Source: Zoroaster sp. YZ-2022
Taxonomy: Eukaryota; Echinodermata; Asteroidea; Forcipulatida; Zoroasteridae
Direction: 5' to 3'
Length of the DNA: 64,000 nucleotides
Assembly: GCA_029582265.1 (NCBI GenBank)
Contig: CM055819.1
Span: 27,789,064 to 27,853,063 of the forward strand
Of this stretch, positions 9,513 through 21,300 are shown one piece after another (position 1 is the first letter of the stretch; each line of letters begins with the position of its first letter). The notes beneath the pieces were generated by a model. It saw nothing but the letters and a program-made list of their open reading frames with translations. It did not search any database and was not told the DNA's origin. The translations under genes were made by a program, and so were the position numbers.

Positions 9513-12500
9513 CAGTGACTCTCAAGCTTACGCACCAATCAAATTCGTCTGTCGACGTGGTATCGCGCTCTAGGCCTAACACTGAAATCAGGCATGAGTG
9601 GAATTGTTAAAAAACTAAATCACAGCGTTGTTGCATAACGTTGTTATTCATCACCCGATAGTCAATTATTGTGGACCGCTAGATCAACGTTAAGCGATAT
9701 CTTTGTAGAAAAACGTTAAATGCAGAACAATTTTCATTAATCGCTATGTAACAGGTGAGTTGAATCAACGTTGGATTATACATTGTAAGTATTGAGTTTC
9801 AGTACTGGCTTATGTTCAATGAGACCGTCTGGAACCTTATTGAACAGTATACTGAAACCAATGGCAATGATTTCTTGTTACGATTGGGGGAGGGGGAAGT
9901 ATGGGTCAGGACCAATAAGCCCAACTATACCCCTCAACACCAATCTCAACCGATAAATCCCCAATTGTTTTCGGCTACGTTACAGGGGTGTAGACCTATG
10001 CTTATTGTATAAAATTAGTCTTAGAACAAATAGGTCTAAATGCGCTTATCAGGGTGACTGTATAGTTTAAAATGCAATGGAATATTGTAATAACATTTGT
10101 GCTCTATAGATAAGTTTTTAGGGGGACCATCTCAATGGCAGCAATACAATATTAATTGGTTTGCTTATTCTTATTGATTTTTTTTTCTCAGATCCAAAAT
10201 GAGGAACGGACAACATATCAGCATAGCATGCATCTTAATAGGTAAGGATTTTTTTTCATTTCGTTCAGAAGGTTCACATCCCTGTATGATAAACATACAA
10301 TTCAATATGCCCTGTTGTGCGTACATCACAGCAAAAATATATGTACAGTTCTTTGCATTTATAAGGGTGAATTCCAGGGTAAATAATAATATTTCATCTG
10401 ATTAAAAAGAACATTTTATAACGTACATGGTCCACATCAGGGAGTTGATTCTAATTTTTCTATCAAAAACAAAATGCGAGTCCATTGTATTCCCAAGTAC
10501 AGAGTCCGTGTTGTTTGAAAAATTATGCAACATCCGGGTGTTTTAACCTTAAAGAATTTTTTTAGGCTTTTGTAAAATTTCAAAAATGGCCATCCAGCAA
10601 CTTTGTTTAAAAGATGCAACTATTACAATGTACGGAAGCGTTAAAGGGCCACAACCAAAACAAAAATTTCAAGTTACTATCTCGCCGCGGCGAGTTACTA
10701 TCTCGCCGCGGCGAGTTACTATCTCGCCGCGGCGAGTTACTATCTCGCCGCGGCGAGTTAGTAACGAGGTTTCGGTTGCACACGGTTAGCGGAACAGCGA
10801 CTTTTAGTAGCTGTGACGTCATCACTCTTTGCGCACTAATGACGTTTTACTCAATCTGTCAAAGTGTGAAAGTGTCGTCAACATATGGAACGCCACAGCT
10901 GCCTTCGGTGCCCATATCGCTTCATTCGGCCGATTCACCATTTCATTCGGCCGATTCACCATTTCATTCGGCCGATTCACCATTTCATTCAGCCGATTCA
11001 CCATTTCATTCTGCTATATCACCATTTCATTCGGCTACTCATCATTTCATTTGCCCAATCATCATTTCATTTGGCTAGTCTTCATTTCGTTCGCCTTTTC
11101 GTCATTTCATTCGGCTAGTCGTCATTTCATATTCGGCCATTCACCATTTCATTTGCCCAATCATCATTTCATTCGGCTAGTCTTCATTTCGTTCGGCTTT
11201 TCATCATTTCATTCGGCTAGTCATCATTTCATTCGGCTATTCACCATTTCATTTGCCACCAAGATCAAACTAGCCGCGGATTCAACCGCGGATTCAGCTG
11301 CAGGTTTTCTCACGGATTTAACCGGATCGGGTCAGTTTAAAAACTGGATAGATGTAAATTTAAAACCCACGATCAGGTTGGTCCAGTGCGTGTGAATACT
11401 GCACTCAATACGGTACGTTTCCACACGGCCGGGCGCAGGCGAAATTAAATGATGATTGCGCCCAGCCTCTGTCGTTAAAAGCGTAATCTTATAACGCCAA
11501 AACCACGATAAGCCCTAAGGCGAAATGTCATCTCCATAATTCCAAAAGTTAACAAAAAATAACATTAAATGGGGCACAAATTGTTTTAACTTTTGATGAG
11601 TTGGTCACAATTACTCAGCTTTGTTTAACTGTGTAATATATACACGGCATATACCGGCGATAATGATACATATTCTAGAGTCCCTTTAATTATGAAATAT
11701 TAATCGTATCAAGCCAAAACCATGATATGCCCTAAGTTGAAATGTCAACTTCATAATTCATTAACAAAAATTAACATTAAAGGGGGCACAAATTGTTTTA
11801 ACTTTTGACGAGTTGGTCATAATTAAAGTGACGCTAGAATATGTACCATTATCGCCGGTATATGCCGTGTATAGTTACACAATGCAGAGTATTTGTGACC
11901 AACTCATCAAAAGTTAAAACAATTTGTGCCCCCTATAATGTTAATTTTTGTTAATTTTTGTTAACGAATTATGGAGATGACATTTCACCTTAGGGCATAT
12001 CGTGGTTTTGGCGTTATAAGATTACGCTTTTAACGACAGAGGCTGGGCGCAATCATTTCATTTCGCCTGCGCCCGGCCGTGTGGAAACGTACCGTATTGA
12101 GTGCAGTATTCACACGCACTGGACCAACCTGATCGTGGGTTTTAAATTTACATCTATCCAGTTTTTAAACTGACCCGATCCGGTTAAATCCGTGAGAAAA
12201 CCTGCAGCTGAATCCGCGGTTGAATCCGCGGTTGAATCCGCGGCTAGTTTGATCTTGGTGGCAAATGAAATGGTGAATAGCCGAATGAAATGATGACTAT
12301 CCGAATGAAATGATGAAAAGCCGAACGAAATGACGAAAAGGCGAACGAAATGAAGACTAGCCAAATGAAATGATGATTGGGCAAATGAAATGATGAGTAG
12401 CCGAATGAAATGGTGATATAGCAGAATGAAATGGTGAATCGGCCGAATGAAATGGTGAATCGGCCGAATGAAATGGTGAATCGGCCGAATGAAGCGATAT

Positions 12501-14954
12501 GGGCACCGAAGGCAGCTGTGGCGTTCCATATGTTGACGACACTTTCACACTTTGACAGATTGAGTAAAACGTCATTAGTGCGCAAAGAGTGATGACGTCA
12601 CAGCTACTAAAAGTCGCTGTTCCGCTAACCGTGTGCAACCGAAACCTCGCTACTAACTCGCCGCGGCGAGATACTAACTCGCCGCGTCGAGATAGTATCT
12701 CGCCGCGGCGAGATAGTAACTTGAATTTTTTGGGGGGGTTGTGGCCCTTTAACGCTTCCGTAACAATGAAACTTGGCTGGTTTTATGATTATTATAGACT
12801 ATTTCTTGAAAACTATAGAGGGTTGAAATTAATGTACGTTTCCAAGTACCACTGATACCTGAATTCCCTTTAAGACTTTTGATATCAAAAACCTGGTACA
12901 ATATTGGTAATCTAGATAATTAAGATATAGCAATGATTACAAACTGTAAATATTAATGTCATGATGTTGCTCACGTTACAGGTGCTACATGTATATGCAT
13001 GGTGTTCTCAGATCACGTCTGTTTCATTGGTACCGTGTACAGCAATGATGTAGGGTCTTTCCGCTGGGTCTTGCCCTACCAGGATCCGTGCGTCTGCACT
13101 GCCATACGACTTGGTGGACATTTGCCCTACAAGCCTGCGACTGGTCACTATCTGGAGGGACTCTTTCTTAGCGAGGACTCGGATGAAATCCTCAAGTTCT
13201 TCGGTTGCCCTGGTAAGACGTCAGCGTCTATTTTTTCGTTATTTGAGAACAAACCATTAATTGTCCAAAAATATTGTAAGCTTTGCATGGTGGAAACAAC
13301 AGTGCTATCCTATATCATTAGGTAGGTTTCTTGTAAAAACTAAAAAGGGATTTTGTAAAATCTCCCTTTACATAATGATGAATGATCTTTTCAACCACAT
13401 TTGTATACTTGCATTGTCACTTTCCTCCTTCCTCCTTGTTCACTCCCAAATATCATACTCACAACTGATAATTATAATTATTTTGTAAGCCCTGGTTCCC
13501 TTCATGGATTTCATTCTGTTGGTTATAAACAAGAACCCTACCACCTTCTTCATATTAGTTGGAATTATAACTTATTTCCTTTGAATGTGTTTATTTCCGT
13601 TGTCTTCAGTTGGTTGTGATAAACCATTGGGAATAGAGAACGGTATTCCACTGAAGATACAAGACGAATATTTCACAGCGTCGTCTCTCGACCAAAATGG
13701 GAATGACCAAACCTTGTCCGCTGCATCGGCTAGACTGAACTATAGAGGAGGTAATAACGTTATCGGTGGGTGGAAACCCGATAACAAGGATAATGCTTGG
13801 ATTCAGGTGCAGCTTGGGAGGAATGCAAACGTTTCCGGGGTCATCACGCAAGGTCGCGATGGTGACGGTGATGGGAGTGGAAAGCAGAATTGGGTCACCC
13901 AATTCAAGGTCATGTACACTACGATGGAGAACTCCAATCTAGTGTATGTGAAGTCCCAAAATGGTACAGCGCAGGTAGGTCATGTTAATGTAATTGAATA
14001 CATGAACCACTATTCCACTGGAAGAAGTCCTGTACACTACCGGATTGATTACTTATAGTAAGACTAATTGCGGTGACACCTGTGAAATTCTCTCAATTAA
14101 GTAGTAATTAGTTCTGAAAAGAACTGGAGGTTACAACTCAACGTTTCAATCAGTATGCTCTGATCGTCCTCATGAGAACCTTGATCATAGCATACTGGTC
14201 GAAACGTCGAGTTATAACCTCCAGTTCTTTTCAGAACTAATTACTACTCAACTGAGAGAATTTCACATGGTGTCACCGCAATTAGTCTTACTTATCCTCT
14301 TCACCATGCAAAGCTACAAGTTTTACTGATTACTTATACTTAATTTAAATCCCTGACAGCGATTGTACCGGTCAAATAATCGCACGCATATAAACATTTT
14401 CTTTCATAAATGACAGTGGTCAATTATTTGTGTGAACATAAAATAAATTTCTTCTTTTCAGCAAGAAAATTAGCAATTATTGGAAACATGCCAATGACAT
14501 TGTGAAAAACATGTGCTGATTGGAAAATTTAGAAGAAATTTAGAAGAAAAAAAATCATAGCGGCTCTTAATATTTCGCTATTACACGTGTCGTATGATTA
14601 TTGATTATACAAATTATTTCTTAAAGGGAGGGCATAACATTGGTAATTACCTGCTACAAAAATACAACTTTCAAAAGGTTTGATTAAATTGATTGGTGTA
14701 CAAGTATTATCTTGATTCAAAGAAAGTAAGCATACTCAGAGAAGCAGTTTAGCCGATACCTTTGTACATTTGCTGTCACTCCAACTCAAAATGTGTAACT
14801 TATCTGACAGATCTTTGTCGGCAACACTGATGGTAACACACAGGTGACCAACCTCTTCTGGCAACCAGTCCTGGCAAACAGTATTCGCATTGTACCCACG
14901 GCTTATGAGGACAAAGTTGTTCTTCGCTTCGAATTACTGGGATGCCTGCCATGA
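9513..14954 (+). CDS. Secreted F5/8 type C (discoidin) domain protein, copy A
   Basis: Coding exons 10199-10241, 12982-13212, 13610-13974 and 14811-14954 join in frame to 260 residues. A non-coding leader exon ends at 9754 (TAACAG/gtgagt) and splices to 10192; its 5' start is not visible, so the low coordinate is approximate. Residues 7-24 (ISIACILIGATCICMVFS) form a signal peptide. Residues about 25-92 are a cysteine-containing region I do not recognise (FRWVLPYQDPCVC, GHYLEGLFLSEDSD). Residues 94-258 are a complete F5/8C domain: GCDKPLGI, TASS, ARLNY, GGWKPD, WIQVQLG, VSGVITQGRDGDGDG, WVTQFKVMYT, IFVGNTDGNTQVTN, LRFELLGC, with the usual first and last cysteines. Such domains bind glycans or lipids outside the cell. 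An ATTAAA signal lies at 15081. Intron 1 is swollen by a 2.1-kb foldback element. Confidence 0.88.
10681..10757. repeat. 21-bp array of CTCGCCGCGGCGAG, left arm, four copies
   Basis: Four copies of the self-complementary 14-mer CTCGCCGCGGCGAG are spaced every 21 bp by TTACTAT. The matching right-arm array at 12657-12712 has three copies, one mutated. In gene B the arrays have three (25597-25652) and six (27542-27660) copies. Confidence 0.92.
10918..11262 (+). repeat. Degenerate 21-bp array (ATTCGGC..TTCA.CATTTC), left arm
   Basis: About sixteen units of 21 bp, of the type TTCATTCGGCCGATTCACCA, lie in the left arm of the foldback element. The inverted right-arm array (about 12262-12496) is some five units shorter. 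The 21-bp period keeps several frames open and yields artefact proteins rich in HHF, SFH and FTISF. Confidence 0.9.
12657..12712. repeat. CTCGCCGCGGCGAG array, right arm, three copies
   Basis: Three 21-bp units; the middle one reads CTCGCCGCGTCGAG. They are the inverted counterpart of the array at 10681-10757 in the same foldback element. Confidence 0.88.
14057..14292. mobile_element. Short inverted-repeat element (MITE) in intron 3, gene A
   Basis: 236 bp, almost entirely palindromic. The ends are AGTAAGACTAATTGCGGTGA and its reverse complement; TAT flanks both ends and may be the target duplication. It holds the word AGTTCTGAAAAGAACT near each end. A half copy lies at 5868-5970. It is present in genes A and B but absent from intron 3 of gene C. 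Confidence 0.75.
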
Positions 14955-17900
14955 TCAATCGTCTTGAACAGGGAACACGTAGACCTACATAACGCTAGCC
15001 TGCACTTTGAAGGTCGATTTTCGAATTCAAGTAATTAATTCATGATAAAGTAATTTTTATGTATTGAAAGCATTATAGATATTAAATATTATTGTTATAG
15101 AAAGCGTCCATAGACCGTGGCGCACTTATGAAAAAAAATGCCGCGTGGGAAGCTTTTATTCAGTGAGTTGAAGCTGTAGTTGTTTCTTGGTTTTAAACCA
15201 TAGAGAGGAAAAAATAAATGTCGAGTGCCTTTCCTTATCGTACAATGCGGGTCTCTTGGACAAGCTGCTTTCGATAATGTGATAATACTGACATAAATCA
15301 TTGTAATCAGGCTCAGATCATGGCTATTCTAATTGAGTTCATTTCGCTTTTGTACTTTTTTAATGTATCTGTCAGCGACTTGACATTTTAATGAGACATC
15401 ATTTTACATTCATAGCGCCCTCTGTTGGTATCATTCAATTCACCTTCATATGATATGAAATACTGTGAAAACAATAACACTATTCTGACAATACAAACCA
15501 ACATATAAGCTTATAAAAACTGTTCACTTTCTACAATTCAGCTGTGCCTTACATAATTGTCACTGTTAGTTTAATTAATGAATGTATGAAAGAATAGCAA
15601 GCAATAAAGAATAATAAACCTTACATTTATTCTCAGTTGCAATTCTGTATTTGTATTGATCGTCTTTTTGTTAAAATAGCAGCAATCCTTGTGTGATTTG
15701 CATCGTAAATGAATAAATCACAATAAAGAAAATATGAAATGATATGATAGTTGATGAATAGCCAAAGGCGGATCCAGACTACTTTTTGATAACCATGCAT
15801 GTAAATTTACCATACGTTTTTACATGTGTTCCTTCCCTTTCTAACCGCCCTGTGTCCGCCCCTGAGGTTTTTATGAATTTCATAAACAAAACATTGCATT
15901 TTCTATAACATCCCAGTCCGTAACATTTCAGATGTGGATTTCTCGTGTTTTCCCCTAGATAGCTTCATTGTTCTAATGAATCAATCAACCCATTACATCA
16001 CAATGTATGTATGTATAAGGTAATGATAAACTTAGCAAACAGATATATGATTCATGGCCCCTCGAGATGTTCTTTATTTCACCCCTGTAAAACGTTTACT
16101 GAAAAATAACTGCACGAGAAGGCAATGGATATACTCTAATTACACACATTTTCATCAGTAAATCAGACCATCGCTAAGGCTGGGACGCCCTCTTGTGTCA
16201 ACTCTATATTGATAGGAAATTGGATCTACTGAATACACACACATTGTTCGAATCGTCAAAGAGATGAGATTTATAACGCCCCCTTTTGTCAACTTTATAG
16301 GGTACATATACTGATAGGAGAAGTGAAACCACTGATCAGGCTACCAACGATAAATAAGATATAAATATAATAAAATAAAATAAAGAAAGCTGGTAAGCAT
16401 ACTCGATCGTAAAAGCAGTTTTGCAAACATCACCAAAATAGTGTATCTTACATTCGCAATAGATTATAATATCATATTTATTTGAATATAGTTCAACCAG
16501 AAGTCTATTACCTACATGTAGGTAACATAGACGTCTGATGCAACTGAATCTCTCATATTTGAAGCCAGTATGACACATTTGGTAAAAAATGTCTGTAAAT
16601 GCATTCATACTTGATACAAATCTAGAAAAATGTATACAAACTATATGTGAACGTTTCAGCTTATTTCACTGCAGACACCAAATCAGAGAGATTCTTCTCC
16701 TGGCCAGGACTGTTATTCTTGTGCTTGAAGATAGTGTAACGTTACATAGCCATTATAGTTTTGGTGTCTAGACATTACCTTTGAAAATATTAACTCATTG
16801 CATTGGCCTATTAATTATCTTCATAATAAATCACTAAATACTTAACTATTTAGTTTTAGCAACAATCTCCATGCCTATGGTATTTATTTTAATATTTTGT
16901 TTATTTAATTTTTATCATAGCCTATCAAGTAGTATACCCATATATCTGTCGTGCGTGGGGTAGTTGTGCGGGTTATGTCATATCATGGGTCTTGCTCCCA
17001 ACCACCGTCCCCTCTAATCGACACACAATATATACCGCCGACTCTTATCCCCATGATGCCCTAACAAGACAGTGTAGCCATACTCGTTCCCACGCTCGTT
17101 GTGCGTGGGCGCATACGGAGACAAACTGACACACTTCGTGTAGTTAATAGACGTCATAGCCCTAAAACAGTAAATTTTATTCAGTGCCATTGATTGTCAA
17201 CACGACTCTTTAATTAAAACTAAGCTCGCACCCGTATCGATCGTTTTTACCTATTATATTACTCTCATAACACTATAACCGTACATTACGAATACCTATC
17301 TGTTGACCCAATGACCCGCCCATTGATTAACCTTGACCAAGGCGCGACGGAACGGTTTGGTCGCAAACATGTGTACACGGTATGTATCCATATGCATACA
17401 CATGTACATGTGCATGTACAAGGGACCTATGATTGGCCATCATTTAAAATAAACCGCCCACAAATAAACAATTCTCGCACGAGGAATTTCCATTGGGATT
17501 GCGACAGGAAAATAAAGAAACACTTAAACTCTCGATAACGGAAGGATCAAGGCTATTGTTTCAGTTCGAACGTACGAGGTCGCAATGCACAACCGTATCC
17601 ACGACTCAGTTATCGATCTTGCTGTACATTGTACGTGTGTGGATTTTATCCGGAGACGGCGCACCTCGTTTGCTGAATTTCTTGGGCCAGAAATCGGTAC
17701 GGGATGGGAGTACCGTGATAATTAATTACGCACTACGACAACAGTCTTGATCAAGGCTACCCACTGATTCGTATTTCGTGTATAATTCAAGTTATTTAGA
17801 AGCTGAACACATAACGGGTACAAGATTGGCCAGCATGTTAAACATCCTATTCGTATTTTTTTCTAGCCTTTAGTCAAGTCGCACGCGGCAACCCGGAACA

Positions 17901-18304
17901 CAACGCCCGATTTAAAAAGACCACGCACACGATTGGCGAAACCACAATCTGCCTTTACCACCAGTCTGTTCTGAGGACACTACTACTAAAGTATTCATAA
18001 GCCTCCAGTAAAATGAATAATTTATACATGCAAATTTTAAACCAATCACCGTAAGGAAAATGTTGGGCTCGTCTATATTAAAATAAGTGATACCATAACA
18101 AATTAGTTACATAATGCATTATGTGTTAAGTATTTTCTCTACCAAATCGGAAGGGAAATAGGCCTATAAAGAACAATGTTGCGGATAACATGTACTAGTA
18201 ATTTAGCAATGTGACGTCATAGGCGTGAGTTATTCTTTGGTCTAATGAGGGCGCTGTTGTACGTCATTCGCCAGATATAGTTTGTAGACACCATACTATC
18301 GTCG
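14955..18304. other. 3' flank of gene A, no supported exon
   Basis: This 3.3-kb stretch is the 3' UTR and intergenic part of unit A. Copies of TAGCGCCCTCT.TTGGTATC and similar AT-rich words occur. At 15765-15862 a short segment starts GGCGGATCCAGAC and ends TGTCCGCCCCTG, resembling a small hAT-like element. The region around 17829 matches the small candidate reading frame at 32753 in unit B but carries an extra T that breaks it. I see no other gene. Confidence 0.5.
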
Positions 18305-21300
18305 TTATTATTATTATTATTATTATTTATTCAGCCAAACTTCAAACAATCATACAAACAATACAAGGAGTGAACACATTACTACAATTAAATCTCATGA
18401 AAGATAAACAGTGTAAACCGGAAACAAGTAAGGATGAATTAGAATAACAATGCAATTCAAGATAAGACGTTGAGACAAAAATGATTTGAATACAGAACAC
18501 AAGACAATCCATTCTAAGTTGGCCAGGATTAATACAAGTGAATAGTCACTGTTGCTCGAAAGCATATTAATCCATCCTTAGAATGGAACACAAAAACATC
18601 GAAAAAATATAATAAATTGGCAATGAAATATATACTCCAAAAGTAAACAATAAATTAATCAACCAAACAATCAGTTAACTAACCAATCAACAGATAATCA
18701 ACCAATTGATTAATCAATCAATTAATTAATACTGTAACAAAATAATAAATTAATACTGTAACAAAATAAGAAATAAATATAAGAAATAAATATAAATATA
18801 AAATAAATATAAATATAAAATAAATATAAATATAAAATAAAAGTAAATAAATAAGTGTTAATTTATACAAATAAAATAATGAATTCATAAATAAATATAG
18901 TCTTGAATATAATGTTCTACTTGTCCTGATAATGATTGCTCAGATCTCTATTAAAATGACTAAATGACTCCAAAGTGAGGGCATCTTTAACATAGGGAGG
19001 TAAGTTACTCCAAACACGACGAAATACATGAATAGATGTGTTCTTAAGGCTTAGGGTTCTAGCATAAAGGTGATTGAAAATAAGTTTATCCATGTGGCGG
19101 GTGTTTACTGACGTATTAGAGTTGATGATTGGACAATTAATTAAACGAAATAGGCATTTAGTGGTGAATTGGATAGTGAGTCTTTGTCTTCTACATTCTA
19201 GGGTTTGCCAGTTCAGAGTTCGTAGTCTGGCTGCGTATGACATTGCACCTCTCTGCTGTTTGAGGATCATCCTTGTTGCTCTCCTTTGAACCTTTTCTAG
19301 TTTGGATGTGAGGGATGTTGTGTATGGGCACCAGGCAGGCAGGCCGTATTCAAGGACGGGGATGACGAGGGACCGATATAGAGACATTAATGCATTTGTT
19401 GATGTTCCACCTGCAGTGTGCCAGATGAAACCAAGAGTCTTAGTTGCCTTAGCAACCACACTGTTGACATGGTCATTCCAGGTTAAGTTGTTACAGATAG
19501 TGACTCCTAGGTATTTGTAAATTCTAGTAGCTGTAAGAAGGGATCCACGAATAGTGTACTGTGGGAGGGCTTGTTCTTTCGTTGATCTACTCATATGCAT
19601 AATCATGGATTTATTTGTGTTGAGCTTCATCCCATTAGACTCACTCCATGAGCCAAGGGCATCAAGATCTGCTTGTAAGGAGAATTCGTCTTCTGGGGAT
19701 TGGATAGGTCTGTAAATAAGGGTATCATCAGCAAAAAGTAAACACCTAGAGTTCAGGGTATGGGATATGTCATTGATAAATAAGTTAAAAAGTAGTGGAC
19801 CGAGGACACTACCTTGGGGGACACCGGATGTAACAGGGGACCAAGGTGAGAAAGCTCCTCGGTACATTACTCGCTGAAACCGGCCAGTCAGGAATGTTTT
19901 GAGCCAAAACCAAGTAGGACCACGGATGTTGAAGCTTTTAGCAAGTTTATCAAGTAGTGTGTGATGGGGCATAACGTCAAATGCTTTGCTGAAATCTAGG
20001 AAGGCAATGTCTATACGAGGGGGCGGGCTTGTCCAAGATTGAGGCCCAATCATAGATGGCACTTGTAAGTTGGGTGACGCAAGATTTACGTGGTGAAAAT
20101 CCATGTTGATCATCATTACCAAGGCAGTTAGAAGAAGTATGTTCATTAATTTTATCAGCAACTGCCCTTTCCAAAATTTTGCAAACAATGGAGGTTAGGG
20201 CAATTGGTCGGTAGTTCTTGATGTCAGTTCTCTTGGCGGATTTATACACAGGGGTGACATTTGACATTTTCCAATCCATTGGGAGGGTACCAGTTAAAAG
20301 TGAAAGATTCATCAGGCGTAATAATGGCGGGGCGATTGAGGATGCCGCTGAACGTAACACTGTTGGCGAAATCCCATCAGGGCCTGGTGCTTTGTGAGGG
20401 TTGAGGTTACGTAATGACTTTAAAAGCCATCCCAGTTCTATTTGAATCGGCGGCAGTCCAGGGATCGGTAGGGTACAGGGTGGAGGGGATGCTGAACAAG
20501 ATTCAGGAGGGGAATGGATTGATGTGAAAAACAAGTTGAAAGCATTGGCAATGTCACTGGGCTTATGGAGTAACTTGTCAGTATATCGAAACTCTGGTGG
20601 ACACTTAGACTTTCGCTGGTCTCTGACGAAACACCAAAAGCTGCGTTTGTTGTCTTTTGTTGCAAAAAGGTCATTAACGTATTTACTGTAGGCTAATTTC
20701 GTTGAATTCTTCACTTTATTGCGTATTTGTTTGTATTTGAGCCATGCCAAACTGGACCCTGAGTGTTTGGCTTTTGTGAACAGTTTATGCTTGAGGTGAA
20801 TGAGCTTCTTCAGGTCTTGTGTTATCCATGGAGACACTTTGTTACGCCTTCGTTGTTTCCTTGGTATGCTGTCATGGATTGCGGCCTGCAGGATGTCCAC
20901 AAAGCCTTCCCATGATGCATCAGGATTAGCATCATCCATGAAAGCAGACCATGGTGCAAGATGTAGAAGAGTCTCAAGGTGATTCATGTCGGCTTTTCTG
21001 TATTGAAGAAATGAACGGATGACTGCAGGTTGTGGTGGTGTTTTGCGTGCACTAAATGTAAAGCGCACTGCATGGTGGTCACTGCAGACTGGATTAGCAA
21101 AGGACTCAACGAGAGTAAACTTCTCTGGCCGATTTGTGAATATTAAGTCAATTGTGGTTCCAGTTGAGGATGAGTTGTTTGAAGGTCGAGTTACATCCTC
21201 AACTACCTGGGTAAGTTCAAGTGAGTTGGCAATCTCTTGAAGATGTGCAGAAGATGCCGACTCAGTCTGCCAATTAATATTAAAATCTCCAAGTAGGATG

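Larger units (their letters stand above)
10625..12778. mobile_element. Foldback DNA element with 6-bp target duplication (copy in gene A)
   Basis: The element spans 10631-12772 (2142 bp) and is flanked by ACAATG on both sides (10625-10630 and 12773-12778). Its ends are perfect inverted repeats: TACGGAAGCGTTAAAGGGCC at the left, the reverse complement at the right, continuing inward. Nearly the whole element is a giant inverted repeat with its centre near 11700. The third paralogue has the unfilled site (ATTACGATTAAACTT) at the matching place, which proves insertion. It encodes no transposase. Each arm carries two tandem arrays, one with a CTCGCCGCGGCGAG core and one of 21-bp units. The superfamily is unclear. 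Confidence 0.88.

Noticed and set aside
9812..10012. 66-codon frame conserved in unit B (24725-24928)
   Set aside because: It lies in the intron between leader exon and signal-peptide exon; conservation only reflects the recent duplication, and copies differ by an indel.
10614..11395. Several overlapping open frames of 60-188 codons rich in HHF, SFH, FTISF and SPRRD, with mirror copies at 12110-12855, 25502-26290 and 26995-27803
   Set aside because: They are translations of 21-bp tandem arrays inside the foldback element; open in several frames and both strands, with no start or splice context.
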